From positions 26,769 through 90,768 of the forward strand of contig NZ_JAKMUZ010000012.1 of NCBI RefSeq assembly GCF_027570195.1: a DNA stretch of 64,000 nt, given 5' to 3'. The stretch is from Corynebacterium yonathiae. Its GTDB lineage: Bacteria > Actinomycetota > Actinomycetes > Mycobacteriales > Mycobacteriaceae. Below are positions 55,758 to 63,924 of the stretch, in pieces (within the stretch, counting starts at the first letter, position 1; each line of letters opens with the position of its first letter). A program made the translations under genes and the position numbers. The notes under the pieces are model-generated. The model saw only the letters and a list, made by a program, of their open reading frames with translations. It had not been told where the DNA came from and did not search any database.

Positions 55758-55805
55758 CCCCCTCTACCAGCAAAAACGCTGGTGAGAGGGGGTTTCTTAG
55801 TTTTT
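55758..55805 (+). terminator. Strong rho-independent terminator of tRNA-Gln
   Basis: CCCCCTCTACCAGC (55758-55771) pairs with GCTGGTGAGAGGGGG (55778-55792), a stem of about 14 base pairs with one mismatch, followed by a T-rich tract up to 55805. Confidence 0.9.
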
Positions 55806-55807
55806 GG

Positions 55808-55882
55808 CTTCCAGTCGTTTCCAGTCGTTTCCAGCCGTTTCCAGTGGCTTATGTCGTCAAAATGTCGTCAAAATGTCGTCAC
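55808..55882. repeat. Two blocks of short tandem repeats downstream of tRNA-Gln
   Basis: Four 10-base units of the type TTTCCAGTCG lie at 55808-55847 (cTTCCAGTCG, TTTCCAGTCG, TTTCCAGCCG, TTTCCAGTGG), followed by three units of ATGTCGTCAAA at 55851-55882 (11, 11 and 10 bases). The position between a tRNA 3' end and phage genes suits integrase arm-binding sites. No spacers, so not CRISPR. Confidence 0.8.
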
Positions 55883-56006
55883 AAAAACAGGACCAAAACC
55901 CCAGCTCCACCACCCCATTCACACCGACAAACACACCCCACAGGCAAAATAAAACCCGCCCTGTCGACATTCAGTCAACAAGACGGGGCTAAATGCAGCG
56001 AGAAAA

Positions 56007-56204
56007 CTACTTCTTCAGGTCACCAAGAAACTTATTAAAACCATCCTTGATGTGCTGACCCGCATCATGAAGCTTTTCCTTAGCCTCCGACGTAGCCTGC
56101 TCGCCCTTACCCTCGTTAGCCATTTCCTCATTATCAGTAGCCTCACCGTAGGCCTCCTTGGCCTTTCCGACGAGATTATCTTTCTTGTTTTCAATGTCAC
56201 CCAT
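56007..56204 (-). CDS. CsbD-like stress protein
   Basis: A 65-residue hydrophilic protein with the CsbD domain: KKDNLVGKAKEAYGEATDNE, then KGEQATSEAKEKLHDAGQHI. CsbD proteins are small and highly charged and are induced by general stress in many bacteria; the molecular function is unknown. AAGGAG precedes the ATG. It is transcribed against the phage genes, between the repeat block and terS, so it may be a moron carried by the prophage or a host gene at the junction. Confidence 0.85.
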   Translation of the reverse strand: MGDIENKKDNLVGKAKEAYGEATDNEEMANEGKGEQATSEAKEKLHDAGQHIKDGFNKFLGDLKK

Positions 56205-56451
56205 GATTAGCTCCTTACTTTCGTTTCGGGGTGGATAATTGTAAATATACCGTCACTTACCTGGCCCGAATATGATTATTGCCACTTAAAACCCAAAATC
56301 ACGAGTACATCACCTCCAGCAATAAAAATGACTCCGAGCCGAAACAATATCGACCCGGAGCCATCTCCCCCGAAGGCAGCTGCCAACACAAATGATAGCA
56401 CACTATAATAGAACTGGACAGCTAATAGAACTTAAAACTACGGGGGAAATA
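56205..56451. other. Control region between CsbD and the terminase genes
   Basis: About 250 bases. It holds the CsbD ribosome site at the left and should contain the promoter of the late phage operon; TATAAT occurs at about 56404-56409. CTCCG (56332-56336) and CGGAG (56356-56360) form a hairpin that on the minus strand is followed by ATTTTTATT. A cos site would be expected near here but cannot be recognised. Confidence 0.4.
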
Positions 56452-56916
56452 ATGGCAGGACGTGGTCCCGCACCGAAGAATCCAAAATCACGTGCGAGAA
56501 GAAACCAGCAAAATATCGAACAACGAGAAATTGTTGTCACTTTCGTACCGCAGCCCAAGCTCACCGACATCTACGGCCCTACCAATCCGGCCACAGACGA
56601 GCCCTGGACAAACCAAACACTCCGCTTTTGGGACACCTTGTCCGAATTTCCACCATTGAAGACTCAAGGCCTCCAAGAAACTCAGTGGCTCGATTTAGCA
56701 CGCACCATGATTCTTGATGACGCCTACAACCGCGGCGATACTAAATTAGGCCCAGAACGCCGCCTGCAACTCGCCCAATACGGCATTACGCCTGACAGTC
56801 TTGCCCGCCACCGCATTACCATGGCAACCGCAGACGAAGCTGAAGATAAGCGCCGCGCTTCCCGCGCTGCAGCAGACGTACGCGGCCGCTACCGTAGCCT
56901 GAAGGCGGTGGACTAA
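56452..56916 (+). CDS. Phage terminase small subunit
   Basis: A 154-residue protein that recognises phage DNA for packaging. The start MAGRGPAPKNPKSRARRNQQ is typical of actinophage small terminases; the rest is helical (FWDTLSEFPPLKTQGLQETQ, RHRITMATADEAEDKRRASR). The ATG at 56452 follows GGGGGAAA. It lies four bases before the large-subunit gene, the normal order. The call rests on the N-terminus and position. Confidence 0.8.
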   Translation: MAGRGPAPKNPKSRARRNQQNIEQREIVVTFVPQPKLTDIYGPTNPATDEPWTNQTLRFWDTLSEFPPLKTQGLQETQWLDLARTMILDDAYNRGDTKLGPERRLQLAQYGITPDSLARHRITMATADEAEDKRRASRAAADVRGRYRSLKAVD

Positions 56917-56920
56917 ACCC

Positions 56921-58537
56921 ATGCCCTTTAAACCCCGAGAGCCCGGAGAATTCCCCTCACTTGGTTGGGAATGTTTAGCGTGGATTGAAGAAAACCTCGC
57001 CCAGCCAGACTGCGCCGAGTACCAGCCCCTGGTGCTCACGCCTGAGCAGGCTCGCTTTATTCTTCGCTACTACAAGCTCGACCCTGAAACTGGACAACGT
57101 GTCTATACACGCGGGATTCTCTCCCGCCCCAAAGGCTGGGGTAAATCACCAATTATGGGCGCTATTGGCGCGCTCGAAGCACTAGGACCAGTGTGCTTCG
57201 GCGGGTGGGATGCATCAGGGCAGCCCGTGGGAGTTCCATGGTCTGAATTCACCACGCCAAAAGTACAGTTTGCCGCGGTCAACGAGGACCAATCCAAGAA
57301 TGCCTATGGACCATTGCTAGAGATGCTGCGGGATGGGCCGGCTATGCGAAATTATGACATTGACCCTATGGAGACGTTTGTCGCTCTTCCTAAAGGCCGC
57401 ATAGAATTCATTACCGCGGGCGCATTGTCAAAGGAGGGCGGACGGCCTGTGTGGTTTTCCGCCGACCAGACGGAGGCGTGGACTCGGAGCAACGGTGGTG
57501 TGAAGCTAGCTGCCGTGCTTCGTCGCAACACAGGCAAGCTAGGTGGTCATTCTATCGAGACTCCTAACGCCTATAGGCCTGGCAGTGGCTCGGTTGCTGA
57601 GGAAACGTTTAAAGCTCTCGAGCTGCAGCAGCAGGGGCGGCTTAAGCGAGAAACGATTCTGGTAGACCACCGAGAAGCCCCTGAGGATACGGACTTAGCT
57701 GACCATGATTCCCTTTACCGCGGGCTGGTTCATGCTTATGGCGACTCGGCTAAAGATAATGGTGGCTGGGTTGATATTGAGCGCATCATTACCGAGATTT
57801 GGGACCCATCGACCGACCCTGCAGATGCGCGCCAGTTTTATTTGAACCAGATTGTCTCTTCGTCCGATTCTTTCCTCTCCCACCTCGAGGTAGATGCCAT
57901 TGAGGATAGGGATAAGGCTGTACAGCCAGGCGACAAGATTGTGTTGGGCTTTGACGGCTCAAGAGGTCGTGTGCGTGGTAATGCGGATGCGACCGCGCTA
58001 ATTGGCATGCGCGTAACAGATGGTCATCTGTTCGAAGTTGCAGTATGGCAGTCTAAGAACCCACGAGACCCGGACTGGGAGCCAGATACGCGCCAGGTAG
58101 ATGCAGTAGTGCGTGATTGTTTCTCTCGTTATCGTGTCGTCGGCATGTACTGCGACCCATCCGGATGGACTGAGCATGTTTCAGCGTGGGAAGCAGAATT
58201 CGCCCCGAAGCTAAAGGTTAAGGCCACCTCGTCGCATCCGTTGATGGCGTGGCCGCGGGGTAAAAGTGCCGCGGTGTACCAATCACTAAGCGAGTTTAGG
58301 CAGGCGGTAGTCAACCGCGACATTACCTACGACGGTGGACCGTATTTGCGCGCACACTTGTTGAACGCGAAGCGCAGGGAAACACGTACTGGATATTTGC
58401 TTTATAAGTCGTCACCGGAGTCTGCTGATAAAATTGACGCAGCGTATGCAGCAGTCATGGCCTATAAGTGCTACTTGGATGCTGTGTCTCGAGGGGTGTC
58501 AAAGCCGAAGAAGAAGAGGGGGTCATTCGTTTTATGA
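56921..58537 (+). CDS. Phage terminase large subunit
   Basis: The ATP-driven packaging motor and nuclease, 538 residues. The ATPase has LSRPKGWGKSPIMG (Walker A of the Terminase_1 type, about 67-80) and RPVWFSADQTEAW (Walker B region). The C-terminal nuclease has VLGFDGSRGR and YCDPSGWTEHV, with acidic residues placed for metal binding. Its stop overlaps the portal start (ATGA). Length is normal for a siphovirus terminase. Confidence 0.92.
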   Translation: MPFKPREPGEFPSLGWECLAWIEENLAQPDCAEYQPLVLTPEQARFILRYYKLDPETGQRVYTRGILSRPKGWGKSPIMGAIGALEALGPVCFGGWDASGQPVGVPWSEFTTPKVQFAAVNEDQSKNAYGPLLEMLRDGPAMRNYDIDPMETFVALPKGRIEFITAGALSKEGGRPVWFSADQTEAWTRSNGGVKLAAVLRRNTGKLGGHSIETPNAYRPGSGSVAEETFKALELQQQGRLKRETILVDHREAPEDTDLADHDSLYRGLVHAYGDSAKDNGGWVDIERIITEIWDPSTDPADARQFYLNQIVSSSDSFLSHLEVDAIEDRDKAVQPGDKIVLGFDGSRGRVRGNADATALIGMRVTDGHLFEVAVWQSKNPRDPDWEPDTRQVDAVVRDCFSRYRVVGMYCDPSGWTEHVSAWEAEFAPKLKVKATSSHPLMAWPRGKSAAVYQSLSEFRQAVVNRDITYDGGPYLRAHLLNAKRRETRTGYLLYKSSPESADKIDAAYAAVMAYKCYLDAVSRGVSKPKKKRGSFVL

Positions 58538-60009
58538 TTCGGGGGCTAACGCAAAATGAAGAAGACATTCTAGGTGTATTAACGACTGAGGTCACAGGAC
58601 ACCGGCAGGGTAATAAGCAGCTGGCGTCCTACTATGATGGGACGCATCGTGTGCAGCGCATTGGCGTGGCTGTGCCTCGTACATTGTCGGATATTGGGGT
58701 TGTTTCCGGATGGCCGGCAACCGTAGTGGATACCTACGGTGATTTGCTACGCATGGATGGGTTCATCTCTCCTGACTATGGCGAAGAGATGCGGCTAGTC
58801 ACACGTCGGTTCAATGTTCCGCTTCGAGTCTCTGAAGCTATCTTGGACATGTTGATTTTCGGTCTGGGTCTACTAGCTGTAGAGCCCGACCCACACGGCG
58901 TATTCCGCCTGCGGTCAGTATCGCCCTTATCTGGCTCACTGCTGTGGGATGACGCCACAAACGGGCCAGTGGCCGGGTACCGCCGCTCTGGGGTTAATTC
59001 CGACGGCGTGTACCGCGAAGTGCTCTACCTGCAGGGCGAAGTCATCGTTATTTCCAAAGACTCAACCGACATGGGCACGGTGCGCTCAGTGGAGCGATTC
59101 GACGTTCCTGGAGGCGGGTTCCCGATGTTCAGACTGCGCAATCGCCTGCGCACTTCGCATTGGTCTGGACAATCAGAAATTACCCCAGCCGTGCGGTATC
59201 TTACCGACGCTGCCGCCCGTACTTTGGAAAACATGGAGTACAATTCCGAGTTTTATGCTTCTCCTCAACGCTGGGCCACCGGCGCCTCACCCGAGGACTT
59301 CGGATACGACCCGGAAGGCATGACGGAGTTCGACCGCGTTGAAATGGGCTGGCGTACCTCTATCGGCAAGATGCTTGTCATCAATGGCGATGAGGACGAC
59401 CCCAAGCAGCCCAGCGTCGGACAATTCGCGTCGTCTCCTCCTACTCCATTTATCGAGCAGGTACGTGCCTATTCTCAGTTGATTGCTTCTGAGTCGAAGA
59501 TTCCTGCACAGTATTTTGGTTTCATGACGGAAAATCCGCCCTCGGGTGACTCGATTCGTGTGTGGAAAGAGCAACTGATTCGCGCCTCTGAAATTAAGAC
59601 GGAGTTAATGAATCCGGATTTGCTGGAGCTGGCCCGCGTGCTAGTGCAGGTGGCTGACCTCGACCAGGACGTCGACATTGAGGACCTCGTCGACGGGCTC
59701 GAAGTGGATTGGCGTGACCCGGCTACTGCGTCCAAGGCTGCTGATGCTGATTGGGCTCTAAAACTACTAACTTCCGGAGTACTCGCACCTGATTCCGAAG
59801 TACTGCTGAAGAACCTGCATTTTTCAGCCGCCGACCGACTCCAAATCGAGCAGGAAAACCGCAGTAAACGCCTATCACAACTGGCAAAGGTGCTACAGGC
59901 CTCGACACCTCAAGACCAAGAAAATACCGAATCGCCACGCCAAAACTCCGAAAAGGTGGCACCGTCACCGCGTGAAAACGCCAGCGACGACGCCAGGCAG
60001 GAACGCTAA
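58534..60009 (+). CDS. Phage portal protein (SPP1 gp6-like)
   Basis: A 491-residue protein forming the dodecameric DNA-entry pore at a capsid vertex. It shows the portal pattern: NKQLASYYDGTHRVQRIGVA at the start, DLLRMDGFISPDYGEEMRLV, and near residue ~340 AYSQLIASESKIPAQYFGFM with PSGDSIRVWKEQLI. The ATG at 58534 overlaps the terminase stop. The C-terminal ~60 residues are polar and disordered. Confidence 0.9.
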   Translation: MIRGLTQNEEDILGVLTTEVTGHRQGNKQLASYYDGTHRVQRIGVAVPRTLSDIGVVSGWPATVVDTYGDLLRMDGFISPDYGEEMRLVTRRFNVPLRVSEAILDMLIFGLGLLAVEPDPHGVFRLRSVSPLSGSLLWDDATNGPVAGYRRSGVNSDGVYREVLYLQGEVIVISKDSTDMGTVRSVERFDVPGGGFPMFRLRNRLRTSHWSGQSEITPAVRYLTDAAARTLENMEYNSEFYASPQRWATGASPEDFGYDPEGMTEFDRVEMGWRTSIGKMLVINGDEDDPKQPSVGQFASSPPTPFIEQVRAYSQLIASESKIPAQYFGFMTENPPSGDSIRVWKEQLIRASEIKTELMNPDLLELARVLVQVADLDQDVDIEDLVDGLEVDWRDPATASKAADADWALKLLTSGVLAPDSEVLLKNLHFSAADRLQIEQENRSKRLSQLAKVLQASTPQDQENTESPRQNSEKVAPSPRENASDDARQER

Positions 60010-60735
60010 ATGAACGCAGTAGACCCACAACGGCCTTGGTCCTCAATCACACCCGTCGTCGACTCCATCGCCCGCCAGGCCATTACGGACCTCAACTCAC
60101 GCGCCCTCGTGATACCGGACTTGACGGCGGACCCTTACCGACAAAAAGAACTCCTCCGGCAAATGGTGCGCGAAACCATCGACTCCTACGGCACCGCCGT
60201 CTCCGACGCCACAATGGCGTGGCTAGAAGAACAGGAAGACTACATGGGAATGCGGCCGGTGGAATGGAAACCTCAGCGAGTGGATTCCCAGCAGGTTGAA
60301 GCCCGGATGGCACATGATTTCGCACCGCTGTTTTTTGAGGAGCAAGGTTACAATCGCACGTTGAATTCGATGGGGTTTATCGTCGCTGATGAATTGTATT
60401 CCAGGCAGCGTAAAAACACTGAGCATACGGCGTGGAAAGGCGGGGGTTCGTGGGCTCGCGTTGCGCATCCTGGGGCATGTGCTTTTTGCACCCTTTTGGC
60501 CTCTCGCGGTTTTGATTACACGTCCCGGTCTACTGCTGGTGGTGGGTATTCCGGTGCTCACTTTCATGACCATTGCCGGTGCCTTGTGATATGCCGTAAA
60601 CGCGGCCATGTTGAGCTTCCAGAATCGACGATTAGAGCGCAAAAGATTTATAAAAAGGCCCTGGAAGAAGTTGACAGCACGAATCCGGATGCTGTGCTGA
60701 AGGTTATGCGCCAGGTGGGTGACCTGAGCAAATGA
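60010..60735 (+). CDS. Phage MuF-like minor head protein (capsid maturation)
   Basis: A 241-residue protein that begins one base after the portal stop. The C-terminal part has the MuF/VG15 signature: HPGACAFCTLLASRGFDY, then HFHDHCRCLVICRK, a Cys/His cluster probably binding metal. The N-terminal part is helical. MuF proteins are injected or structural minor head components next to the portal. Confidence 0.85.
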   Translation: MNAVDPQRPWSSITPVVDSIARQAITDLNSRALVIPDLTADPYRQKELLRQMVRETIDSYGTAVSDATMAWLEEQEDYMGMRPVEWKPQRVDSQQVEARMAHDFAPLFFEEQGYNRTLNSMGFIVADELYSRQRKNTEHTAWKGGGSWARVAHPGACAFCTLLASRGFDYTSRSTAGGGYSGAHFHDHCRCLVICRKRGHVELPESTIRAQKIYKKALEEVDSTNPDAVLKVMRQVGDLSK

Positions 60736-60818
60736 ACACGTGTGCTATTATTTTGGGTGGTTACGGTTTGTATCCGGAAGGGATGAATGAGGCCGTAGTC
60801 CACAAACTGAACATTTAG
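60732..60818 (+). CDS. Candidate 28-residue phage small protein
   Basis: An ATG at 60732 overlaps the MuF stop (ATGA) and opens a 28-codon frame (MNTCAIILGGYGLYPEGM at the start) ending at the TAG at 60816-60818, ten bases before the scaffold gene. The ATGA coupling and the lack of spare DNA make it plausible, but there is no homology to judge it by. It could simply be the spacer in front of the scaffold gene. Confidence 0.35.
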   Translation: MNTCAIILGGYGLYPEGMNEAVVHKLNI

Positions 60819-60827
60819 GGGGAGACT

Positions 60828-61364
60828 GTGCCGCACGAGGACGCACGCACTGACAAGTCCGAAAAGGACACCACCAGCGTGGATGCTGCCACCAACGCCG
60901 CAAAGGCTGAATCCGAAACCGCACCACCCGACTACCGTAAAAAGTACGAGGACATGCGGTCCCACTCTCGCACGTGGGAAACCCGGGCGGAAAAATCATT
61001 AGCGCAAGTTGAGCAGCTTACCGCGGATAAAGAGAAACTCGAATCCACGATTAAAGACCTACAATCCGAGCTCTCTACGGCCCATAGGCAAGTTGAAGAT
61101 GCTCAGCACAATCGTGATTTGATTATCCACATCGCGGCACTCGGCGGCGACGTAGAGCAACTATTCGATTCGAAAAGCTTCTGCGCAGCTGTCGATGAGC
61201 TCGACGCTGACGATGACGATTTTGAATCCACGCTTAAAGACCTCATCGGTAAGCACTCCCCCGCCGTCCCTACATCGTCGCGGCTTACCTGGGAATCACC
61301 TAATCAGGGCATTTCTCGGGGTGAGGAGCTGTGGCAAAGGCGTAAAAAGCGCCAGGGGGCGTAG
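60828..61364 (+). CDS. Phage scaffolding protein
   Basis: A 178-residue protein starting with GTG after GGGGGAGA. It has a disordered polar start, a long coiled coil (KSLAQVEQLTADKEKLESTI, DLQSELSTAHRQVEDAQ) and a polar end with SWESPNQ-like Arg/Trp residues (LTWESPNQGISRGEELWQRR). The position before the decoration and capsid genes fits a scaffold. Confidence 0.8.
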   Translation: MPHEDARTDKSEKDTTSVDAATNAAKAESETAPPDYRKKYEDMRSHSRTWETRAEKSLAQVEQLTADKEKLESTIKDLQSELSTAHRQVEDAQHNRDLIIHIAALGGDVEQLFDSKSFCAAVDELDADDDDFESTLKDLIGKHSPAVPTSSRLTWESPNQGISRGEELWQRRKKRQGA

Positions 61365-61394
61365 TCCGCATTCATCACATCATCGGGGGATATT

Positions 61395-61820
61395 ATGCAC
61401 TTTCGGCCAGAATTTGACCGTTACTCTCCCAGCGACCTGTCGTGGCTGGGCTCTCGCCACGCAGTAGATAACGCCGAAACCGGCACGCTGGGCGAGAAGA
61501 CTACCCATATTCGCACGTCCGTCCTGCCCTCTGGCACCGCCTTGCACCGCGAAGGCGACTACTGGGTGCCAGTGACGTCAAAGGCGCAGTCCGTGGACGG
61601 GTTTCTGCTAACGGACCAGGACAACAATCCAGGCGAGGTTGTGCCGATTGTCTGGCACGGCCGTGTTCGCATTGACCGCCTTCCGGATTCCAACAACCGC
61701 GTGAACATCGCAGATTGCGACCACGCAGAGTTCACATTCGTGCACGAACCGCACGGTTCCTTGTGGAATGAGGATGGCTCCACCAACTTCGATGCCATCG
61801 GCGACGTACGGGAGGATTAA
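61395..61820 (+). CDS. Phage head decoration protein-like
   Basis: A 141-residue beta-rich protein in front of the capsid gene, in the position of lambda gpD-type decoration proteins. Sequence stretches VLPSGTALHREGDYWVPVTS and QSVDGFLLTDQDNNPGEVVP (the 'K...DGPAGEVLTH'-like place in gpD families) support this weakly. GGGGGA precedes the ATG. It may stabilise the expanded capsid. Confidence 0.65.
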   Translation: MHFRPEFDRYSPSDLSWLGSRHAVDNAETGTLGEKTTHIRTSVLPSGTALHREGDYWVPVTSKAQSVDGFLLTDQDNNPGEVVPIVWHGRVRIDRLPDSNNRVNIADCDHAEFTFVHEPHGSLWNEDGSTNFDAIGDVRED

Positions 61821-61822
61821 TC

Positions 61823-62881
61823 ATGGGTTCTACGCAAATTTGGAACGAGGTCCTCTCGCCTGAGGACCTGACTATCTACGCAAACCACTACCTGAACGAC
61901 CTGCAGGCCGCCGGCGGCTCCCTGTCAGCTTACTTCCCAGACCAGCTGATAAACGATACGTTCTTCAGCTGGATGACCGAGCAGGACACCGGACGCCTGG
62001 CTGAGGTGCGCTCTGCAGACGCTGAGACGCCGATTGGCTCCATGGGCGGCGGCCAGAAGGCCATGATGCAGATGCCTCTGATTGGTCAGAAGGTCCGCAT
62101 CAACGAGATGGACCAGCTGCGTAGCTTCCACCAGGGAGATTCCCACTTCCGGGAAGATGACATGACCAAGGCCACCGAGACGGTTGTCCGCGCAGTTGCT
62201 AACCGCGTCGAGGTCGCCCGCGGTGACGTTCTCACCACCGGCCGTGTCCGCTATATCGAAAATGGCGCCATCGTCGACGCCGGCATTGGCCGCGATGAGG
62301 AATTCGAGGTCACCCCGAAGAAGCACTGGGATGACCAGGACTCCGGCGCCCTGGAAGACATCATCTCGTGGGCTATGGCCTACGAGGATGCCAACGGTAC
62401 CAAGCCGGGCACCATTATTGCCTCGCCGAAGGTTATCCAGAAGCTGCAGACGAATAAGCAGTTCCGCGATGCGGCCAACACTACGGGCGAATTGGCGCGC
62501 GTATCGTCTGGCGCTATCAACGCCGTGCTGCAGGACCAAGGCCTTCCGGGGATTACGTCGTATTCTCGTTCTGTGCGTGATGGTAAGGCTGCGCGCCGAA
62601 TTCTCGATGAGAATACACTGTACTTCCTGCCTCCGGAGACTCAGTCTGGTCTGCTGGGCTATACCGTGTGGGGCCAGACGGTGGAGATGCACTCTCCGGA
62701 GTACAACCTGTCTGGCGCTGGTCAGATTGCGGTGGGCGCTTGGCGTGAGAACGACCCGATGGCGTATTGGGTTCGTGCTAACTGTGCTGTTCAGCCGATT
62801 CTGACGAATCCGAATATGGCCATGGTTGCTCACGTGGTTAAGCCTGGTCCGGCGAAGAAGGCTGGCCGTAGCGCTAAGTAG
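61823..62881 (+). CDS. Phage major capsid protein (type E)
   Basis: A 352-residue coat protein of the lambda gpE-like family. PIGSMGGGQKAMMQMPLIGQ near residue 73, RVEVARGDVLTTGRVRYIEN, and near the end WRENDPMAYWVRANCAVQPI, then NPNMAMVAHVV are typical of Phage_cap_E proteins in actinophages. GGAGG precedes the ATG, three bases after the decoration gene. It should be the most abundant late protein. Confidence 0.9.
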   Translation: MGSTQIWNEVLSPEDLTIYANHYLNDLQAAGGSLSAYFPDQLINDTFFSWMTEQDTGRLAEVRSADAETPIGSMGGGQKAMMQMPLIGQKVRINEMDQLRSFHQGDSHFREDDMTKATETVVRAVANRVEVARGDVLTTGRVRYIENGAIVDAGIGRDEEFEVTPKKHWDDQDSGALEDIISWAMAYEDANGTKPGTIIASPKVIQKLQTNKQFRDAANTTGELARVSSGAINAVLQDQGLPGITSYSRSVRDGKAARRILDENTLYFLPPETQSGLLGYTVWGQTVEMHSPEYNLSGAGQIAVGAWRENDPMAYWVRANCAVQPILTNPNMAMVAHVVKPGPAKKAGRSAK

Positions 62882-62899
62882 TCCTGTTTGGGGGTTCAT

Positions 62900-63283
62900 G
62901 TGGACACGTACTGCACGATTCGTGACGTTACTGACCGTTTAACCATTGAGCCGGATAAGGACGATAAACGTCTTATTGTGGCGATGGTTGATGAAGCTAT
63001 GGTTGCTATTGATGCTTATTTGGGTAAGCATTTTGATGAGTCAGTTCCGGCGGCGGTTCGTGTGGTGTGTGCTCGTGTGGCTGCCCGCGCTGTCTCTCGT
63101 GGCTTGTCGTCTGCTCCTGTGGGTGCTGAGTCTCAGTCGTTTACTGCTGGGCCGTTTTCTACGAGTCAGAGTTTCGGGTCGAATTCGAATGCTGGCGGCG
63201 TTTTCTTAACGGCTGAGGATAAACGTATGCTGCGCTCGGTTAGGGGTGGTCGTCGTGGCGCGTTCACGGTCTCACTCTACTAA
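62900..63283 (+). CDS. Phage head-tail connector protein
   Basis: A 127-residue protein of the gp6/gp19-like adaptor type: CTIRDVTDRLTIEPDKDDKR, then IVAMVDEAMVAIDAYLGKHF at the N-terminus, with AAVRVVCARVAARAVSRGL following. The GTG at 62900 is chosen because GGGGG lies about eight bases upstream. It overlaps the next gene. Confidence 0.8.
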   Translation: MDTYCTIRDVTDRLTIEPDKDDKRLIVAMVDEAMVAIDAYLGKHFDESVPAAVRVVCARVAARAVSRGLSSAPVGAESQSFTAGPFSTSQSFGSNSNAGGVFLTAEDKRMLRSVRGGRRGAFTVSLY

Positions 63284-63638
63284 GTCGGGGTACCCACTCC
63301 CCTACACTGTGCAGGTTCGCCGTCGTGAGGACTCGGGGGAAGATTCTTTCGGTAATCCGGTAACCAGATGGGGTGGTCCTCAGGTTGTGCGGGTTGCTGG
63401 TTGGTCTATTAGTGATTCTCCAGAATTCGGCCCAGATGATGAGGACGTTCGACGTGTGGATTGGGCGGGGTCGTTGTTCACTCTTCCTGGTGAAGTGTTT
63501 GCTGGCGATTTGGTCCATCTGGGCGGTGTTGATTTCGTGATTGCTGATGGTGGTCATGATTTCACGCATGGGCCGTGGTGGGACCCGGGCTTGGCGGAGT
63601 ATAAGCTGCGTATTTTTGAGGGGGTTGAGCGTGGCTGA
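63246..63638 (+). CDS. Phage head-closure protein
   Basis: A 130-residue protein overlapping the connector gene by 38 bases; a GTG at 63255 is an alternative start. Beta-rich sequence (YTVQVRRREDSGEDSFGNPV, then FTLPGEVFAGDLVHLGGVDF) fits head-tail stopper proteins such as gp9/gp16-type. The eight-base overlap with the next GTG shows a tightly packed operon. Confidence 0.7.
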   Translation: MVVVARSRSHSTKSGYPLPYTVQVRRREDSGEDSFGNPVTRWGGPQVVRVAGWSISDSPEFGPDDEDVRRVDWAGSLFTLPGEVFAGDLVHLGGVDFVIADGGHDFTHGPWWDPGLAEYKLRIFEGVERG

Positions 63639-63921
63639 CAGCTTTAAGTTCAAGATGAATCACCAGTTTTTTAATCGCGTGCTCAAAGAATCATCGGAGA
63701 CTAAGCATCTGGTTGATAACAAAGCCGAGGAGTTCCGGTCGAAGGTCGGCGAGCACTACGTCGTCAAGGAAGCGGAACCTGGTCATCGTAGGTGGCGTGC
63801 GCTTATCGTGCCGACTCCGTATGACTGGGAGGCCTACGGTCACGAGAAGAAGCATAATGCTTTGCAAAAGGCTGTGGGTGCCTACCCGGTCGCGTCGAAG
63901 TCACCGAAGAAGGGAGATTAA
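63631..63921 (+). CDS. Phage neck protein (HK97 gp10-like)
   Basis: A 96-residue protein starting with GTG at 63631 inside the previous stop. ADSFKFKMNHQFFNRVLKES and KAEEFRSKVGEHYVVKEAEP are consistent with small neck/tail-completion proteins, and the motif HEKKHNALQKAVGAY is typical of actinophage members. Assigned mainly by position. Confidence 0.68.
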   Translation: MADSFKFKMNHQFFNRVLKESSETKHLVDNKAEEFRSKVGEHYVVKEAEPGHRRWRALIVPTPYDWEAYGHEKKHNALQKAVGAYPVASKSPKKGD

Positions 63922-63924
63922 GTA

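Noticed and set aside
55808..55882. Short repeats as a CRISPR array
   Set aside because: Units of 10-11 bases follow each other without spacers, and no cas genes are in the window.
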